A DNA stretch of 64,000 bases. Origin: Deltaproteobacteria bacterium (GTDB lineage Bacteria; Myxococcota; Kuafuiibacteriia; Kuafuiibacteriales; Kuafuiibacteriaceae). The DNA is taken from the NCBI GenBank assembly GCA_020632995.1, contig JACKEN010000012.1:128515-192514 (forward strand), in the 5' to 3' direction. The position numbers were made by a program, and so were the translations under genes. Shown here piece by piece: positions 37,124-45,949 of this stretch. How positions within the stretch are numbered: position 1 is the stretch's first letter; each line of letters opens with the position of its first letter. Under the pieces are notes generated by a model. The model saw nothing but the letters and a program-made list of their open reading frames with translations. It had not been told where the DNA came from and did no database searches.

Positions 37124-37855
37124 GTGCGGCGCCTGGTGGTCCCCGAGGCGAGCCTGGCCGAGGGCGCGCTCGCCCTCCCCAAGGAGCTGGCCCACTACGT
37201 GCGCGACGTGCTCCGGCTGGGCGAGGGGGCCGGGCTCCTGCTCCTCGACGGCGCGGGGGGCGAGGCCGAGGCGGAGCTGCGCGCGGTCGACAAGAAGCAG
37301 GTCACCTTGCAGGTGGGCCCGGTGCGCCGCACCCCGGCCCCGAGCCCCGCCCTCGTGCTCCTGCAGGCGGTGGGGAAGGGCGACAAGATGGATCAGGTGG
37401 TCCGGCAGGCGACCGAGCTCGGGGTGGCCGAGGTGGTGCCGGTGCTGACCGCGCGGGCGGTGGCCCGGCAGGAGGGGCGGGTGGAGCGCTGGCGCACCAT
37501 CTGTGAGGACGCGGTGCGGGTGGCCGGGCACCGCCACCGCCCCCGGATCGCAGAGGTGACCCCGCTGACAGAGGCCCTGGCCGGCGCCCCCGAGGGCCTG
37601 CGCCTGGCCCTCGCCCTCGACGCCGCCGCGCCCCTCGCCCAGCGCCTGGCCGAGGCCGAGCCGGGCGTCCCCATCACCGTCCTCGTGGGGCCGGAGGGGG
37701 GGCTCACCCCGGACGAGGTCGCCGAGGCCCGGGCCGCGGGCTTCCTCGCCGCCCACCTGGGGGATCGCACCCTGCGCACCGAGACCGCGGGCCCCGCGGT
37801 GCTCGCCATCGTGGCGTTCTGGGCCGGGCGGCTGGGTGGGCACCTCGGCGCTTGA
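37124..37855 (+). CDS. rsmE: 16S rRNA m3U1498 methyltransferase
   Basis: A 243-residue SPOUT methyltransferase that modifies U1498 of 16S rRNA. The N-terminal PUA-like part has LPKELAHYVRDVLRLGEG. The knot region has QAVGKGDKMDQVVRQATELG and the SAM loop VGPEGGLTPDEV, followed by LGDRTLRTETAGPAVL. It starts at a GTG 3 bases after prmA, so the two are probably translated together. The next gene overlaps its end by about 20 bases. Confidence 0.93.
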   Translation: MRRLVVPEASLAEGALALPKELAHYVRDVLRLGEGAGLLLLDGAGGEAEAELRAVDKKQVTLQVGPVRRTPAPSPALVLLQAVGKGDKMDQVVRQATELGVAEVVPVLTARAVARQEGRVERWRTICEDAVRVAGHRHRPRIAEVTPLTEALAGAPEGLRLALALDAAAPLAQRLAEAEPGVPITVLVGPEGGLTPDEVAEARAAGFLAAHLGDRTLRTETAGPAVLAIVAFWAGRLGGHLGA

Positions 37856-38135
37856 CGGGGCCGCACCCGGGGGCAAGCCTTGGCCCATCGCGAGGAAGAA
37901 GAAGCGCAACCAGTATGGGCTGGGGAGCATGGGCCGGGCGAGCTCGGCGGGCATCGAGCTCGCCGTCGCGGTGGTGGCCTTCCTCGTCCTGGGCTGGTGG
38001 CTGGACGGGAAGCTGGGCACCTCGCCCTGGCTGACCCTGGTGGGCCTGGTGTTCGGGTCCGGGGTGGGCTTCCGGTCCCTCTGGAAGGCGTCCCAGGAGG
38101 CCCTCCAGCGCGCGGACGACGAGGACCAGGACTGA
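37836..38135 (+). CDS. atpZ: AtpZ/AtpI-family accessory protein
   Basis: A protein of up to 99 residues with two hydrophobic helices, AGIELAVAVVAFLVLGWWLD and SPWLTLVGLVFGSGVGF. It has the GxxLDxxLGTSPW loop of the small accessory proteins encoded before ATP synthase Fo genes. The start is uncertain: the GTG at 37836 overlaps rsmE, and the first 30 residues are not typical. A later start would still include both helices. It is probably involved in Mg2+ handling or assembly of the Fo sector. Confidence 0.7.
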   Translation: MGTSALDGAAPGGKPWPIARKKKRNQYGLGSMGRASSAGIELAVAVVAFLVLGWWLDGKLGTSPWLTLVGLVFGSGVGFRSLWKASQEALQRADDEDQD

Positions 38136-38142
38136 CGATCCC

Positions 38143-38586
38143 ATGCTGACCCCGGTGTTGCTGAAGTACTTCTTGAAGACCGCCCTCGTGGTGGTCCTGG
38201 CCGGGTTCGGCCTCGTCTACCTGATCCTGGGCGAGTCCAGCGCGGTGGCGACCCTCGCCGCGGCGGTGGTGGTCTCGCTCGACGGGGCGGGGCTCATCTG
38301 GGTGGTGGGCAAGCTCCTCGACCCCCGCGGGGCCACCTCCGGGAAGGTGACGGTGGTCCTCGTCCTGATGGCCAAGCTCCTCGCGGTAGGTGGGCTGTTG
38401 TGGTGGATGCTCGCGGTCCGGGGCCTGGACGGCCTGGGGGTGATCATCGGCATCGGCCTCGGGATCCTCAGCCTGGTGGTGGGCGTGAATCGGGGATCCA
38501 CCTCACGCGAGGGGCAGGAGGCCATCCGCGAGACAGAGCGCGCGATCGCGGAAGAAATGGGAGACAACGAGGACGAATCGAAGTAA
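38143..38586 (+). CDS. atpI: ATP synthase subunit I-like protein
   Basis: A 147-residue membrane protein with four hydrophobic segments (LLKYFLKTALVVVLAGFGLV, AVATLAAAVVVSLDGAGLIW, VVLVLMAKLLAVGGLLWWML, VIIGIGLGILSLVVGV), matching the AtpI family, which helps assemble the c-ring. A charged tail, REGQEAIRETERAIAEEM, ends the protein. It lies 7 bases after atpZ and 24 before atpB, so it belongs to the same operon. Confidence 0.75.
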   Translation: MLTPVLLKYFLKTALVVVLAGFGLVYLILGESSAVATLAAAVVVSLDGAGLIWVVGKLLDPRGATSGKVTVVLVLMAKLLAVGGLLWWMLAVRGLDGLGVIIGIGLGILSLVVGVNRGSTSREGQEAIRETERAIAEEMGDNEDESK

Positions 38587-38610
38587 GGGGCCCGGCGGAG
38601 CAGACAGAGC

Positions 38611-39426
38611 ATGCCTCACGGACAGTCCTGGCTGAACTACATCCCCGGGTATGACGCCCTGGCGCACTGGCTTCATGGCTTCGGCCATGGCTGGCTCTTC
38701 CACGAGCCGATCCACGCCCAGCACGTCGCGGCGCTCCTGTTGGTGCTGCTTTTCATGTTCGTGCTCGCGATGATGGCGCGCAGCGGCCTCAACCGGGCCA
38801 AGGGTGACATCCTCCCCGACGGGCGCTTCACCGCCCGGAACTTCATGGAGCTCCTCATGGAGGGGGTCATGGTGATCATGCAGTTCGCCATGCCCAGGAA
38901 GGCCGCCATCCGGCACTTCTGGCTGATCGCCCCCCTCGCGATGTTCATCCTGTTCTCGAACCTGCTGGGGCTGATCCCGGGCTTCCTGCCCCCGACCGAG
39001 AGCTTCAACACCACCTTCGCGTGCGGCTCGGTGGTGTTCATCTATTACAACTTCTACGCGTTCAAGAAGCTGGGCATGGGCCACATCGCCCACATGGCCA
39101 ACCCGATGGGCGAGCCGATCGGCTGGGTCATGTCCCCGCTCTTCATCGTGGTCGAGGTGGTGTCGCACTGCATCCGGCCGGTGAGCCTCTCGGTCCGTCT
39201 GCTCTGCAACATCGCGGGCGACCACCTGGTGCTGGCGGTGTTCGTGGGCATCCTGCCCTTCCTGCTCCCGATCCCGTTCATGGCCCTCGGCCTGTTCGTG
39301 GCCCTGGTGCAGACCTTCGTGTTCATCCTCCTGAGCAGCGTCTACATCGGCGAGGTCGAGGCGAACATCGAGCACCACGAGCACGCGCATGCGCACGCGC
39401 ACGGGCAGCAGGCCCACGCGCACTAG
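38611..39426 (+). CDS. atpB: ATP synthase Fo subunit a
   Basis: The ion-channel subunit of F-type ATP synthase, 271 residues. The essential arginine is R196 in SLSVRLLCNIAGDHL. Other family patterns are FWLIAPLAMFILFSNLLGLI and VQTFVFILLSSVYIGE. The C-terminal tail is unusually rich in histidine (HHEHAHAHAHGQQAHAH), which may bind metal or be a lineage feature. The b, delta and F1 genes are not in this window, so they are presumably encoded elsewhere, as in several deltaproteobacterial groups. Confidence 0.95.
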   Translation: MPHGQSWLNYIPGYDALAHWLHGFGHGWLFHEPIHAQHVAALLLVLLFMFVLAMMARSGLNRAKGDILPDGRFTARNFMELLMEGVMVIMQFAMPRKAAIRHFWLIAPLAMFILFSNLLGLIPGFLPPTESFNTTFACGSVVFIYYNFYAFKKLGMGHIAHMANPMGEPIGWVMSPLFIVVEVVSHCIRPVSLSVRLLCNIAGDHLVLAVFVGILPFLLPIPFMALGLFVALVQTFVFILLSSVYIGEVEANIEHHEHAHAHAHGQQAHAH

Positions 39427-39433
39427 TGATCTC

Positions 39434-39468
39434 GGGGGCGATCGCCCCCAGGCGAGGCCAGTGGCCTC
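39434..39468 (+). promoter_or_regulatory. Two hairpins between atpB and atpE
   Basis: GGGGGCGATCGCCCCC (39434-39449) is a perfect palindrome, and GAGGCCAGTGGCCTC (39454-39468) can form a second stem-loop. They lie just after the atpB stop, within a 170-base spacer that precedes atpE. Such structures could cause partial termination or mRNA processing that sets the c-subunit apart from subunit a. No T run follows. The function is inferred. Confidence 0.45.
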
Positions 39469-39596
39469 GAGCAACGAATGAGAAGCTGAACCCGAGGCCC
39501 GACCTCTCCTGAAGCGCAAACGGTGGACGGTAGAGAGAGAGAAGAGGCGCGTGGATGGGGGCTGAAGGCCGGATCCCGGGTGAAAGGTAAGTCGTC

Positions 39597-39914
39597 ATGA
39601 AGAAGATCGTCGTTTCGTTTTTCACCACCCTCACCCTGGTCCTGATGGCCCTCCCCGCGTTCGCGCAGGAGGCCGGCGGCGCCAAGGAGCACCTCGGCAT
39701 GATCGCGCTGGCCGCTGGTATCTGCATGGGCGCGGGCACCTTCGGTGGCGCCCTCGGCCAGGGCCGGACCGCCGCCGCGGCGCTCGAGGGCATCGCCCGC
39801 AACCCGCAGGCCGCCCCCAAGGTGCAGACCCCCATGATCATCGCGCTGGCCATGACCGAGTCCCTGGTGCTCTTCGCGCTGGTGATCGCGTTCTTCCTCC
39901 AGGGCAAGATCTGA
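39597..39914 (+). CDS. atpE: ATP synthase Fo subunit c
   Basis: A 105-residue c-ring subunit. After an N-terminal extension that reads as a cleavable signal (MKKIVVSFFTTLTLVLMALP, cleavage near AFA-QE), two helices flank the polar loop R68-N69-P70. The ion-binding carboxylate is E88 in LAMTESLVLF. Q55 in GALGQGR and S89 match positions used for Na+ coordination in sodium-type rings, but the tyrosine and proline of that signature are replaced (F93, G51). Coupling ion is therefore open. It has its own long leader with hairpins and is followed by a strong terminator. Confidence 0.93.
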   Translation: MKKIVVSFFTTLTLVLMALPAFAQEAGGAKEHLGMIALAAGICMGAGTFGGALGQGRTAAAALEGIARNPQAAPKVQTPMIIALAMTESLVLFALVIAFFLQGKI

Positions 39915-39962
39915 TTCAGCCTCGGCCTGCGGCGCTTCAGCCGATTTGGCCGGATATACCGA

Positions 39963-39982
39963 CCCAGGCGACATCGCCTGGG
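39963..39982 (+). other. Stem-loop downstream of atpE
   Basis: CCCAGGCG ACAT CGCCTGGG is a perfect 8-base-pair stem with a 4-base loop, midway between the atpE stop and the main terminator. It may protect the 3' end of the mRNA or assist termination. Confidence 0.6.
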
Positions 39983-39992
39983 CCGACCTGAG

Positions 39993-40038
39993 GCGCGGAC
40001 CCCGCAATCTTGCGAGGTCCGCGCTTTTTTTTCTTTTC
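39993..40038 (+). terminator. Rho-independent terminator of the prmA-atpE operon
   Basis: GCGCGGACCCCGCA (39993-40006) pairs with TGCGAGGTCCGCGC (40011-40024), with one mismatch and a 4-base ATCT loop. Eight T residues and a further TTTT follow. This is the clearest intrinsic terminator in the window and closes the atp transcription unit. Confidence 0.92.
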
Positions 40039-40099
40039 ATGTGAACCAAGTGGTCGAAGCCGGCACTAATCCCCCGTACGTGCACGTCAGGAGAACGCC

Positions 40100-40366
40100 G
40101 TGAGCACCACTGACAACCCCCTCCGAAAGAGCATCGCAGCCGCGGGCGCGGACCCCATCCACCGCCTGAGGAACCTCGTGGGGTCGTCTCTGCTCACGGT
40201 GGAGGCGATCCTCCGGCTGCAGCGTGACCTGCCGCCGGACCTCCAGGGGGATCTGGCCCGGGTGGTGGAGCAGCTCCGCGAGGCGGGCACGGTGATCCGC
40301 AAGCTCCCCGACGGCCGCACCCCCGCCCCCGAGCACGCGAAGAGCGCCCAGGAGCAGGCCGCCTGA
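40100..40366 (+). CDS. Small protein of unknown function
   Basis: An 88-residue soluble protein starting at a GTG with AGGAG 7 bases upstream, shortly after the atp terminator. It is mostly helical: DPIHRLRNLVGSSLLTVEAI and DLARVVEQLREAGTVIRKLP suggest a two- or three-helix unit, with a Pro/Ala/Gln-rich tail. Composition is less extreme than shadow frames and the ribosome site is good, so it is probably real. The 286 bases after it hold no gene that I can support. Confidence 0.6.
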   Translation: MSTTDNPLRKSIAAAGADPIHRLRNLVGSSLLTVEAILRLQRDLPPDLQGDLARVVEQLREAGTVIRKLPDGRTPAPEHAKSAQEQAA

Positions 40367-40652
40367 GCGGGCTGTGAGCGCCGCCCCGGGCTTGAATGCC
40401 GGGGCCCCTCCGAGCGTACTCTTCGGCAGCCTGGCGATCGGCGGCGGCCCCCAAAAAAGGGGGGCGTTTCCGTCCGAGCGCCGTGCGAAGAGGCCAACCG
40501 GAGGTTGGGCTCGTTATCGCCTGGCGACGCCCGACGGCGCTGGGGCTCTGAGGGGTAAACCCATGCTTTCAAAGCCTCACAACGGTCCTGCCGCACCCCG
40601 AGTTCGGCTGAGTCCTTGTCCTCCAGGGTGGTTGTCTGCTTCTTGGAGGGCG

Positions 40653-41507
40653 ATGAGCAGCGTCACGAGGAGGTTCGCCTTCGCCTCTGCGCTCGGCACG
40701 ATGCTCCTGCTGGTCGGCGCGGGATCCGCGTCGGCGGCCGAGCCGGTGCTGTTCCTGATCTGCCAGCCCGGTGGGCCGGATCTGGCGCAGGAGCAGCAAG
40801 AGGTCGTCGAGAAGCTCTACCGCTACCTCGAGAAGAAGACCGGGCTCGCCGACGGCCAGATCCACGGCGTCTACACCAACAGCCGACCGGACTGTGAGCG
40901 CGAGCTGGCCAACAAGCCCACCGTGTTCCTCCCGTCGCTCCCGGTGTTCATGGAGTACCGAAAGAGCCTGAACCTCGAGGCGGTGGCCCAGCTCCAGATC
41001 GACGGCCAGGTGCGCGACCACTTCTACATCATGGCCGCCAAGGGCGCCGGCCTCACCCTCGAGAAGCTCGCGGGCAAGACCCTGGCCGGCACTCACCTCG
41101 ACTCGAAGAAGTTCGTGGAGGACATCGTGCTCGAGGGGCGCGTGGCCCTGAAGGACGTGAAGCTCTCGCCCCAGCGCATGGGCCTTCGCGCCATCCGCGA
41201 GGTGGTGCGGGGCAAGGCCGACGCGGTGCTCCTCGACGGCACCCAGTATCGCGCCCTGCAGGGCACGCGCTTCCAGGAGCAGCTGGAGCTGGTCCACGTC
41301 TCCAAGGACGTGCCCACGCCGCCGGTGGCGATCGTGAAGCAGCGCGGCCCGGCCGGCTTCGGCAAGAAGCTCGCCCAGGCCCTGGTGGGGATGGGGGCGG
41401 ACCCCGAGGGGCAATCCGTCTTGCGCCTCTTCTCCATCGAGGGCTTCGCGGTGCCCAAGCCGCAGACCTGGGCCCAGCTGGAGGCCCGCTTCCGCAGCGC
41501 CCCTTGA
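40653..41507 (+). CDS. Periplasmic phosphonate-type substrate-binding-like protein
   Basis: A 284-residue exported protein. The signal MSSVTRRFAFASALGTMLLL is followed by likely cleavage near ASA-AEP. The mature part resembles PhnD-type binding proteins, with LEKLAGKTLAGTHLDSKKFV and AIREVVRGKADAVLLDGTQY. GGAGG precedes the ATG at 40653; the long open frame upstream is noise. No ABC transporter genes accompany it; instead an MMPL transporter and a LolA-like protein follow on the same strand. It may serve that exporter rather than an importer. Confidence 0.8.
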   Translation: MSSVTRRFAFASALGTMLLLVGAGSASAAEPVLFLICQPGGPDLAQEQQEVVEKLYRYLEKKTGLADGQIHGVYTNSRPDCERELANKPTVFLPSLPVFMEYRKSLNLEAVAQLQIDGQVRDHFYIMAAKGAGLTLEKLAGKTLAGTHLDSKKFVEDIVLEGRVALKDVKLSPQRMGLRAIREVVRGKADAVLLDGTQYRALQGTRFQEQLELVHVSKDVPTPPVAIVKQRGPAGFGKKLAQALVGMGADPEGQSVLRLFSIEGFAVPKPQTWAQLEARFRSAP

Positions 41508-41543
41508 TCTGGCGCTGAATCCCGTCTCTGCTCCCCCCTACCG

Positions 41544-44399
41544 ATGCGCTGGCTGGCTCGCCTCCTCGTTCGCCGCCCGGTGGCCTGGGCCGTGGTGGTG
41601 GTGTCGCTGGTGGTGTCCGCCGCCGGCGCGGTGCTCTCGACCCAGGTCCAGCACGACGACGATCTCCTCGCCTTCCTCCCCGAGGGGAACGAGGACGTGG
41701 CCGCGTTCCGCGCGATCAACGAGCGCTTCGGCGGGCTCGAGGTGGCGCTCGTGGGCGTCGAGGCCGACCCCTTCGACCGCGAGGTCCTCGCCCGGCTCAA
41801 GCGGGTCACCAAGGCCCTGAACGACTCCGCCGCGGTGGAGCTGGCGCTCTCGCTCGCCAACGTGGACGACTTCGTCCCCGCCCCGGGCGGCGGGATCCGC
41901 ACCGACTACCTGGTGGACGAGCTCCCGAAGGACGCCGCGGCGCAAGCTGCCCTGCGCGAGAAGGTCATGTCGCGGGACCTGGTGGTGGGGCAGCTGGTCT
42001 CGCCCTCCGGCGACGGGCTGGTGATCTACTGCTTCTCGGCGTTCGGCGAGGACCCGAAGGTGTTCTCGGCCACCGTGAAGGGGCTGGTGGAGGCCGAGCT
42101 CGGGGCCTATCCGCTCTACTGGGGCGGGGCCCCCTTCATCTCGACCTACATCTACACCACGACGCAGGACGACCTGCGCAAGCTCACCCCCTGGGCGGTG
42201 CTCGCGGTGGTGCTCCTGGTGTTCATCGCGTTCCGCGACGTGTTCGGGGCCGCCCTCGCCCTGTTGAGCACCGGGATGGGGATCGGGGTCTCGATGGGCC
42301 TGATGGGCCTGCTCGGCGTCCCCTACAACATCGTCCTCAGCTCGATGCCGGTGATCCTGTTCTCGGTCGGGAGCGCCTACGGCATCCACGTCCTCGCGCG
42401 CTTCTACATCCTCGCCCGCGATCACGAGCGGCAAGAGGCCCTGCAGCTGACCCTCCAGGCGGTGGGCCCCACCGTGCTCACCGCCGGGCTCACCACGGTG
42501 GGTGGGCTGCTCTCGTTCCTGGTGATGGACATCCAGCCCATGCGCACCTTCGGGCTGTTCACCGCGGTGGGCATCTTCGCCACCCTCGTCTTCGCCCTGA
42601 CCTTCGTCCCCGCGGTCATCGTGGTGCTCGGCATCGGCCCCCGCAGCACCGCCCAGGGGCGCATCAGCGACGCCCTCATCCCGATGGTGGAGCTGGCCCA
42701 GACGCGGCGTGGCCTGGTCGGGGTGGGCCTCCTCCTCCTCGGGGCGCTGGGGGCGTTCTACGCCAAGCAGGTCGACACCCGGATGGACCAGACCGCGTTC
42801 TTCAGCCCCGAGAGCGCGCCCGCCCAGGCCGACCGGTTCCTGCTCCAGCACTTCGGCGGCTCGCAGTACATCCAGATCCACCTCGCGGGGGACTTCGAGG
42901 ATCCCCACGTCCTCCGGGAGCTGACCCGCTTCGCGGACGAGCTGGCCGCCCACCCGAAGGTGGCGGGCGTGCAGCACGTGGCCCAGGTGGTGGCCCAGAC
43001 CAACGAGGCGATGGAGGGCGCGCGCCGGGTGCCCGACGACGCCGACAAGGTGAGGCTCCTGTACACGTTCCTCGCCGGTCGGCCCGCGGTGGATCAGCTG
43101 GTCACGCGCGACCACACCGAGGCGGTGCTCCACGTGAAGCTGGGCACCAACGACATCTCCGACGTGGAGGTGCTCCTCTCCGACGTCGAGAAGGCGGCGA
43201 GCCGCGACCTCACCCGCGACTTCGTGGTGGTGCCGGGCGACACCCCGGCCGGCCGCGAGCGCCTCGAGGCCTACGCGGTCGCCCGGGTGCGGGCCCTGTT
43301 GGTGCGCCACGGGGTGCGGCTGGACGGCCCGGCCCAAAAGCGCGTCCGGGCCGCGCTCGACGCCACGCGGATCCCCACGCTCCCCGCCAGCCCGGTGGCG
43401 GACGAGCTGCAAGCCTTCTTGACGGGTGAGGAGAGCGCGGTCGACCTCAGCGCGGCCCCCGCGCTGGCCCGGCGGGTGGCCGACGCGGTGGCGGGGCTCG
43501 GGCCCCACCCGTCCGAGGCGGCCCTGGAGGGCGCGCTCGACGCGACGCTGAGCGCCCCGGAGGCGGTGGCGGCGCTCCGTGAGGCGCTGGGGGACGAGGA
43601 TGTGGGCGAGGCCCGGGAGGATCTCCTCCTCTCGCTCCCGACCCGCCTGGACGAGGCGTGGCGGCGGCGGATCGCGGGGGCCCGGGCGCAGGCTGCGTTG
43701 ACCGCGGCGGGGGTCGATGTGGGCGAGCTCGGCCCGCGCCTGGTGCGCCGCCTCACCGACGAGCTCGAGACCCTGGACGCGCCCACCGCCATGGTGCCGG
43801 CGGCGGGCGACGCGGCGACCGGGCACCTCGCGGTGCGGGTGAGCGGTCTGCCGGTGCTCCACCGGGGCATGTCCCAGAGCGCCACCCACAACCAGATCTA
43901 CAGCCTCCTGTTGGCCCTCGGGCTGGTGGTGATCATCTTGAGCGTCACCTATCGCTCGGTGCGCCTCGGCCTGATCGCGGCGAGCCCGACCATCCTCACC
44001 CTGCTCCTGATCTACGGCGGCATGGGCTGGCTCGGGGTGCACCTCGACATCGGGACCTCGATGCTCGCGAGCATCATCATCGGGGCGGGGGTGGACTATG
44101 CGGTCCACCTCGTCTCGGCCTGGCGCGAGCACAGCGGGCCCGACGCCGCCACCCTGGCCGTGCGCGAGACCGGCCCTGCCATCTGGACCAACGCCCTGAT
44201 GGTGGCGGCGGGCTTCTTCCTCCTCACCCTGGGTGAGGCCCGGACCCTCCAGAACGTGGGGGGGCTCACCGCGGCGGCGATGCTGACCGCGGCCATCGCA
44301 ACTTTCCTTGCCGTGCCGGTGTTGATGGCGCGGAGTCACGAGGCGATGGAGGCGCAAGAGGGCGCCCCCATCTCGAAGGACAACCTGCTGGAGGGATGA
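41544..44399 (+). CDS. MMPL/RND-superfamily transporter
   Basis: A 951-residue inner-membrane exporter of the MMPL/HpnN type, with two repeated halves: one TM helix, a periplasmic domain, then five or more TM helices. The first helix cluster includes VLAVVLLVFIAFRDVFGAAL and the sterol-sensing-like stretch VLFSVGSAYGIHVLARFY. The second includes LALGLVVIILSVTYRSVRLG and MLASIIIGAGVDYAVHLVSA. Proteins of this family move lipids or hopanoids toward the outer membrane. The overlapping LolA-like gene and the nearby outer-membrane barrel support lipid export. Confidence 0.92.
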   Translation: MRWLARLLVRRPVAWAVVVVSLVVSAAGAVLSTQVQHDDDLLAFLPEGNEDVAAFRAINERFGGLEVALVGVEADPFDREVLARLKRVTKALNDSAAVELALSLANVDDFVPAPGGGIRTDYLVDELPKDAAAQAALREKVMSRDLVVGQLVSPSGDGLVIYCFSAFGEDPKVFSATVKGLVEAELGAYPLYWGGAPFISTYIYTTTQDDLRKLTPWAVLAVVLLVFIAFRDVFGAALALLSTGMGIGVSMGLMGLLGVPYNIVLSSMPVILFSVGSAYGIHVLARFYILARDHERQEALQLTLQAVGPTVLTAGLTTVGGLLSFLVMDIQPMRTFGLFTAVGIFATLVFALTFVPAVIVVLGIGPRSTAQGRISDALIPMVELAQTRRGLVGVGLLLLGALGAFYAKQVDTRMDQTAFFSPESAPAQADRFLLQHFGGSQYIQIHLAGDFEDPHVLRELTRFADELAAHPKVAGVQHVAQVVAQTNEAMEGARRVPDDADKVRLLYTFLAGRPAVDQLVTRDHTEAVLHVKLGTNDISDVEVLLSDVEKAASRDLTRDFVVVPGDTPAGRERLEAYAVARVRALLVRHGVRLDGPAQKRVRAALDATRIPTLPASPVADELQAFLTGEESAVDLSAAPALARRVADAVAGLGPHPSEAALEGALDATLSAPEAVAALREALGDEDVGEAREDLLLSLPTRLDEAWRRRIAGARAQAALTAAGVDVGELGPRLVRRLTDELETLDAPTAMVPAAGDAATGHLAVRVSGLPVLHRGMSQSATHNQIYSLLLALGLVVIILSVTYRSVRLGLIAASPTILTLLLIYGGMGWLGVHLDIGTSMLASIIIGAGVDYAVHLVSAWREHSGPDAATLAVRETGPAIWTNALMVAAGFFLLTLGEARTLQNVGGLTAAAMLTAAIATFLAVPVLMARSHEAMEAQEGAPISKDNLLEG

Positions 44400-45145
44400 A
44401 CGTGCGAACGCTGATCGGTTCCTTGTGCCTCGCCGCGCTCATGTCGAGCGGCACCGCCGCGTCGGCGGCGGACGCGCCCGCGCTGCTCGGGCAGATGGAT
44501 GAGTCGCTGAACCGCTGGAAGGACCAGTACTTCGAGTACGAGATGCGGGACACCCAGCCGGGCAAGGGCGACCGCACCCTCGCCCTGAACGTGTACATGA
44601 AGGCGGAGAAGCGGGTCACCGAGTTCACCGCCCCCGCCGACGCCAAGGGCACCCGGGTGCTGATCCTGTCGGACACGCAGATGTACGTGTACCTGCCGGC
44701 CTACAAGAAGGTCCGTCGGGTGGCGAGCCACGTCACCGCCCAGGGCTTCATGGGCACCGCCTACAGCCAGGACGACCTCGCGGTGACCACCTACGCGGAC
44801 AAGTACGACGCGAAGGTGCTCGAGGAGTCAGAGACCACCGCCAAGCTGGAGCTGACCGCGAAGCCCGGCAAGCAGGTGGCGTACCCGAAGATCCACGTGG
44901 TCATGGAGAAGGAGCGCGCGCTCCCGCTGGAGTTCACCTACTTCGACGACAAGGGCACCAAGCTCAAGACCGAGTCCCGCAGCGACTATAAGTGCGACGG
45001 CCCGATCTGCGTCCCCTACGTGATGAAGATGGAGGACCACACCACCCCCGGGCACGCGACGAGCCTGACCACGAAGAAGTGGAAGGTGGACAGCGACCTC
45101 GAGGACCGCATCTTCACTCGGCGCTACATCCAGAAGGGGCGCTGA
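44396..45145 (+). CDS. Outer-membrane lipoprotein-sorting (LolA-like) protein
   Basis: A 249-residue periplasmic protein with signal MNVRTLIGSLCLAALMSSGT, cleaved near ASA-ADA. The body is a LolA-like half-barrel of the type found beside MMPL exporters: RDTQPGKGDRTLALNVYMKA, LILSDTQMYVYLPAYKKVRR and KPGKQVAYPKIHVVMEKE. It overlaps the transporter stop by ATGA, so the two are translationally coupled. It probably accepts a lipid from the exporter. Its end overlaps the convergent oxygenase gene by about 30 bases. Confidence 0.88.
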   Translation: MNVRTLIGSLCLAALMSSGTAASAADAPALLGQMDESLNRWKDQYFEYEMRDTQPGKGDRTLALNVYMKAEKRVTEFTAPADAKGTRVLILSDTQMYVYLPAYKKVRRVASHVTAQGFMGTAYSQDDLAVTTYADKYDAKVLEESETTAKLELTAKPGKQVAYPKIHVVMEKERALPLEFTYFDDKGTKLKTESRSDYKCDGPICVPYVMKMEDHTTPGHATSLTTKKWKVDSDLEDRIFTRRYIQKGR

Positions 45146-45935
45146 GGGCGGCGGCGAAGAGGCCCTGGTGGGCCTCTGGGATCCGGGCCCGGGCCTCGGG
45201 GCTCAGCCGCACCGGCGGGTGGTCCCGGAAGTTGTAGGCGTCCCTGAACCACGGGCGCGCGTAGACCAGGTAGAGCACCGGGCGCGGCAGGTGCCCGGGG
45301 TTGGCCTCGCCGCGGTGGAGGAGCCGGTAGTCCATCAAGAACGCGCTCCCGGCCGGGAGGCGCAGCGGCGTGCCCCGGGTGACCCGCTTCCAGAAGGACG
45401 GGGTGGCCCGGTGCGAGCCGGGCCAGACCATGGTCCCACCGTTCTTCTCGTCGAGGTCCAACAGCGGGATCACCACGGTGGTCGCGTAGGGCGGCAGGTG
45501 CAGGCTGGCCTGCTCATCCTCGGGGAACAGGAGCGGGTGGTCGAGGTGCAGGTGCTGCGGCCCGGCGCCGGGGAACGAGGTCACCGCGCAGTAGCTGCTC
45601 AGCACCACCGCCTCGCCCAGGAGACGGTGCAACAGCGGCATGAGGAGGGCAGGCGCGTAGAGCTCCGGCCCGTCGAAGGGGTCCTCGAACGGGAGCGAGA
45701 GCATCCAGCGCTCGTCGCCCACCCGGGAGCCGAGGCGAGCCAGCTCGTCCTCGGAGCAGCCGCCGAAGCGGGCGGCGTAGGCCACCTCGAGCCGCCGGAT
45801 GAACGCGGGGTCGAAGGCCTTGTGCAGCGTCACCAGGCCGTGGGCGCGGTAGGCGGCCTCGGCCTCGGCCAGCTGGGCTCGGCCCAGACGCCCGCGCCTG
45901 AGGTCATCGGGCGCGACCTGGACCTCGACCAACAC
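45114..45935 (-). CDS. Phytanoyl-CoA dioxygenase (PhyH)-family Fe(II)/2-oxoglutarate oxygenase
   Basis: A 273-residue non-heme iron oxygenase. The iron triad is H130 and D132 in HLHLDHPLLF and H207 in MDYRLLHRGEAN; RPVLYLVYARPWF carries the likely 2-oxoglutarate-binding arginine. A GTG at 45935 with GGAG 6 bases before it was chosen; the longer frame upstream is the shadow of the barrel gene. It lies 14 bases after the barrel gene on the same strand, so the two are probably co-transcribed. The substrate, perhaps a lipid, is unknown. Confidence 0.85.
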   Translation of the reverse strand: MLVEVQVAPDDLRRGRLGRAQLAEAEAAYRAHGLVTLHKAFDPAFIRRLEVAYAARFGGCSEDELARLGSRVGDERWMLSLPFEDPFDGPELYAPALLMPLLHRLLGEAVVLSSYCAVTSFPGAGPQHLHLDHPLLFPEDEQASLHLPPYATTVVIPLLDLDEKNGGTMVWPGSHRATPSFWKRVTRGTPLRLPAGSAFLMDYRLLHRGEANPGHLPRPVLYLVYARPWFRDAYNFRDHPPVRLSPEARARIPEAHQGLFAAALSAPSGCSAE

Positions 45936-45949
45936 CGACGGCTCCGGCC

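Noticed and set aside
41538..44357. A 939-codon reverse open frame opposite the MMPL gene
   Set aside because: No domain or membrane pattern; it is rich in His, Arg and Glu as expected for the complement of GC-rich coding DNA.
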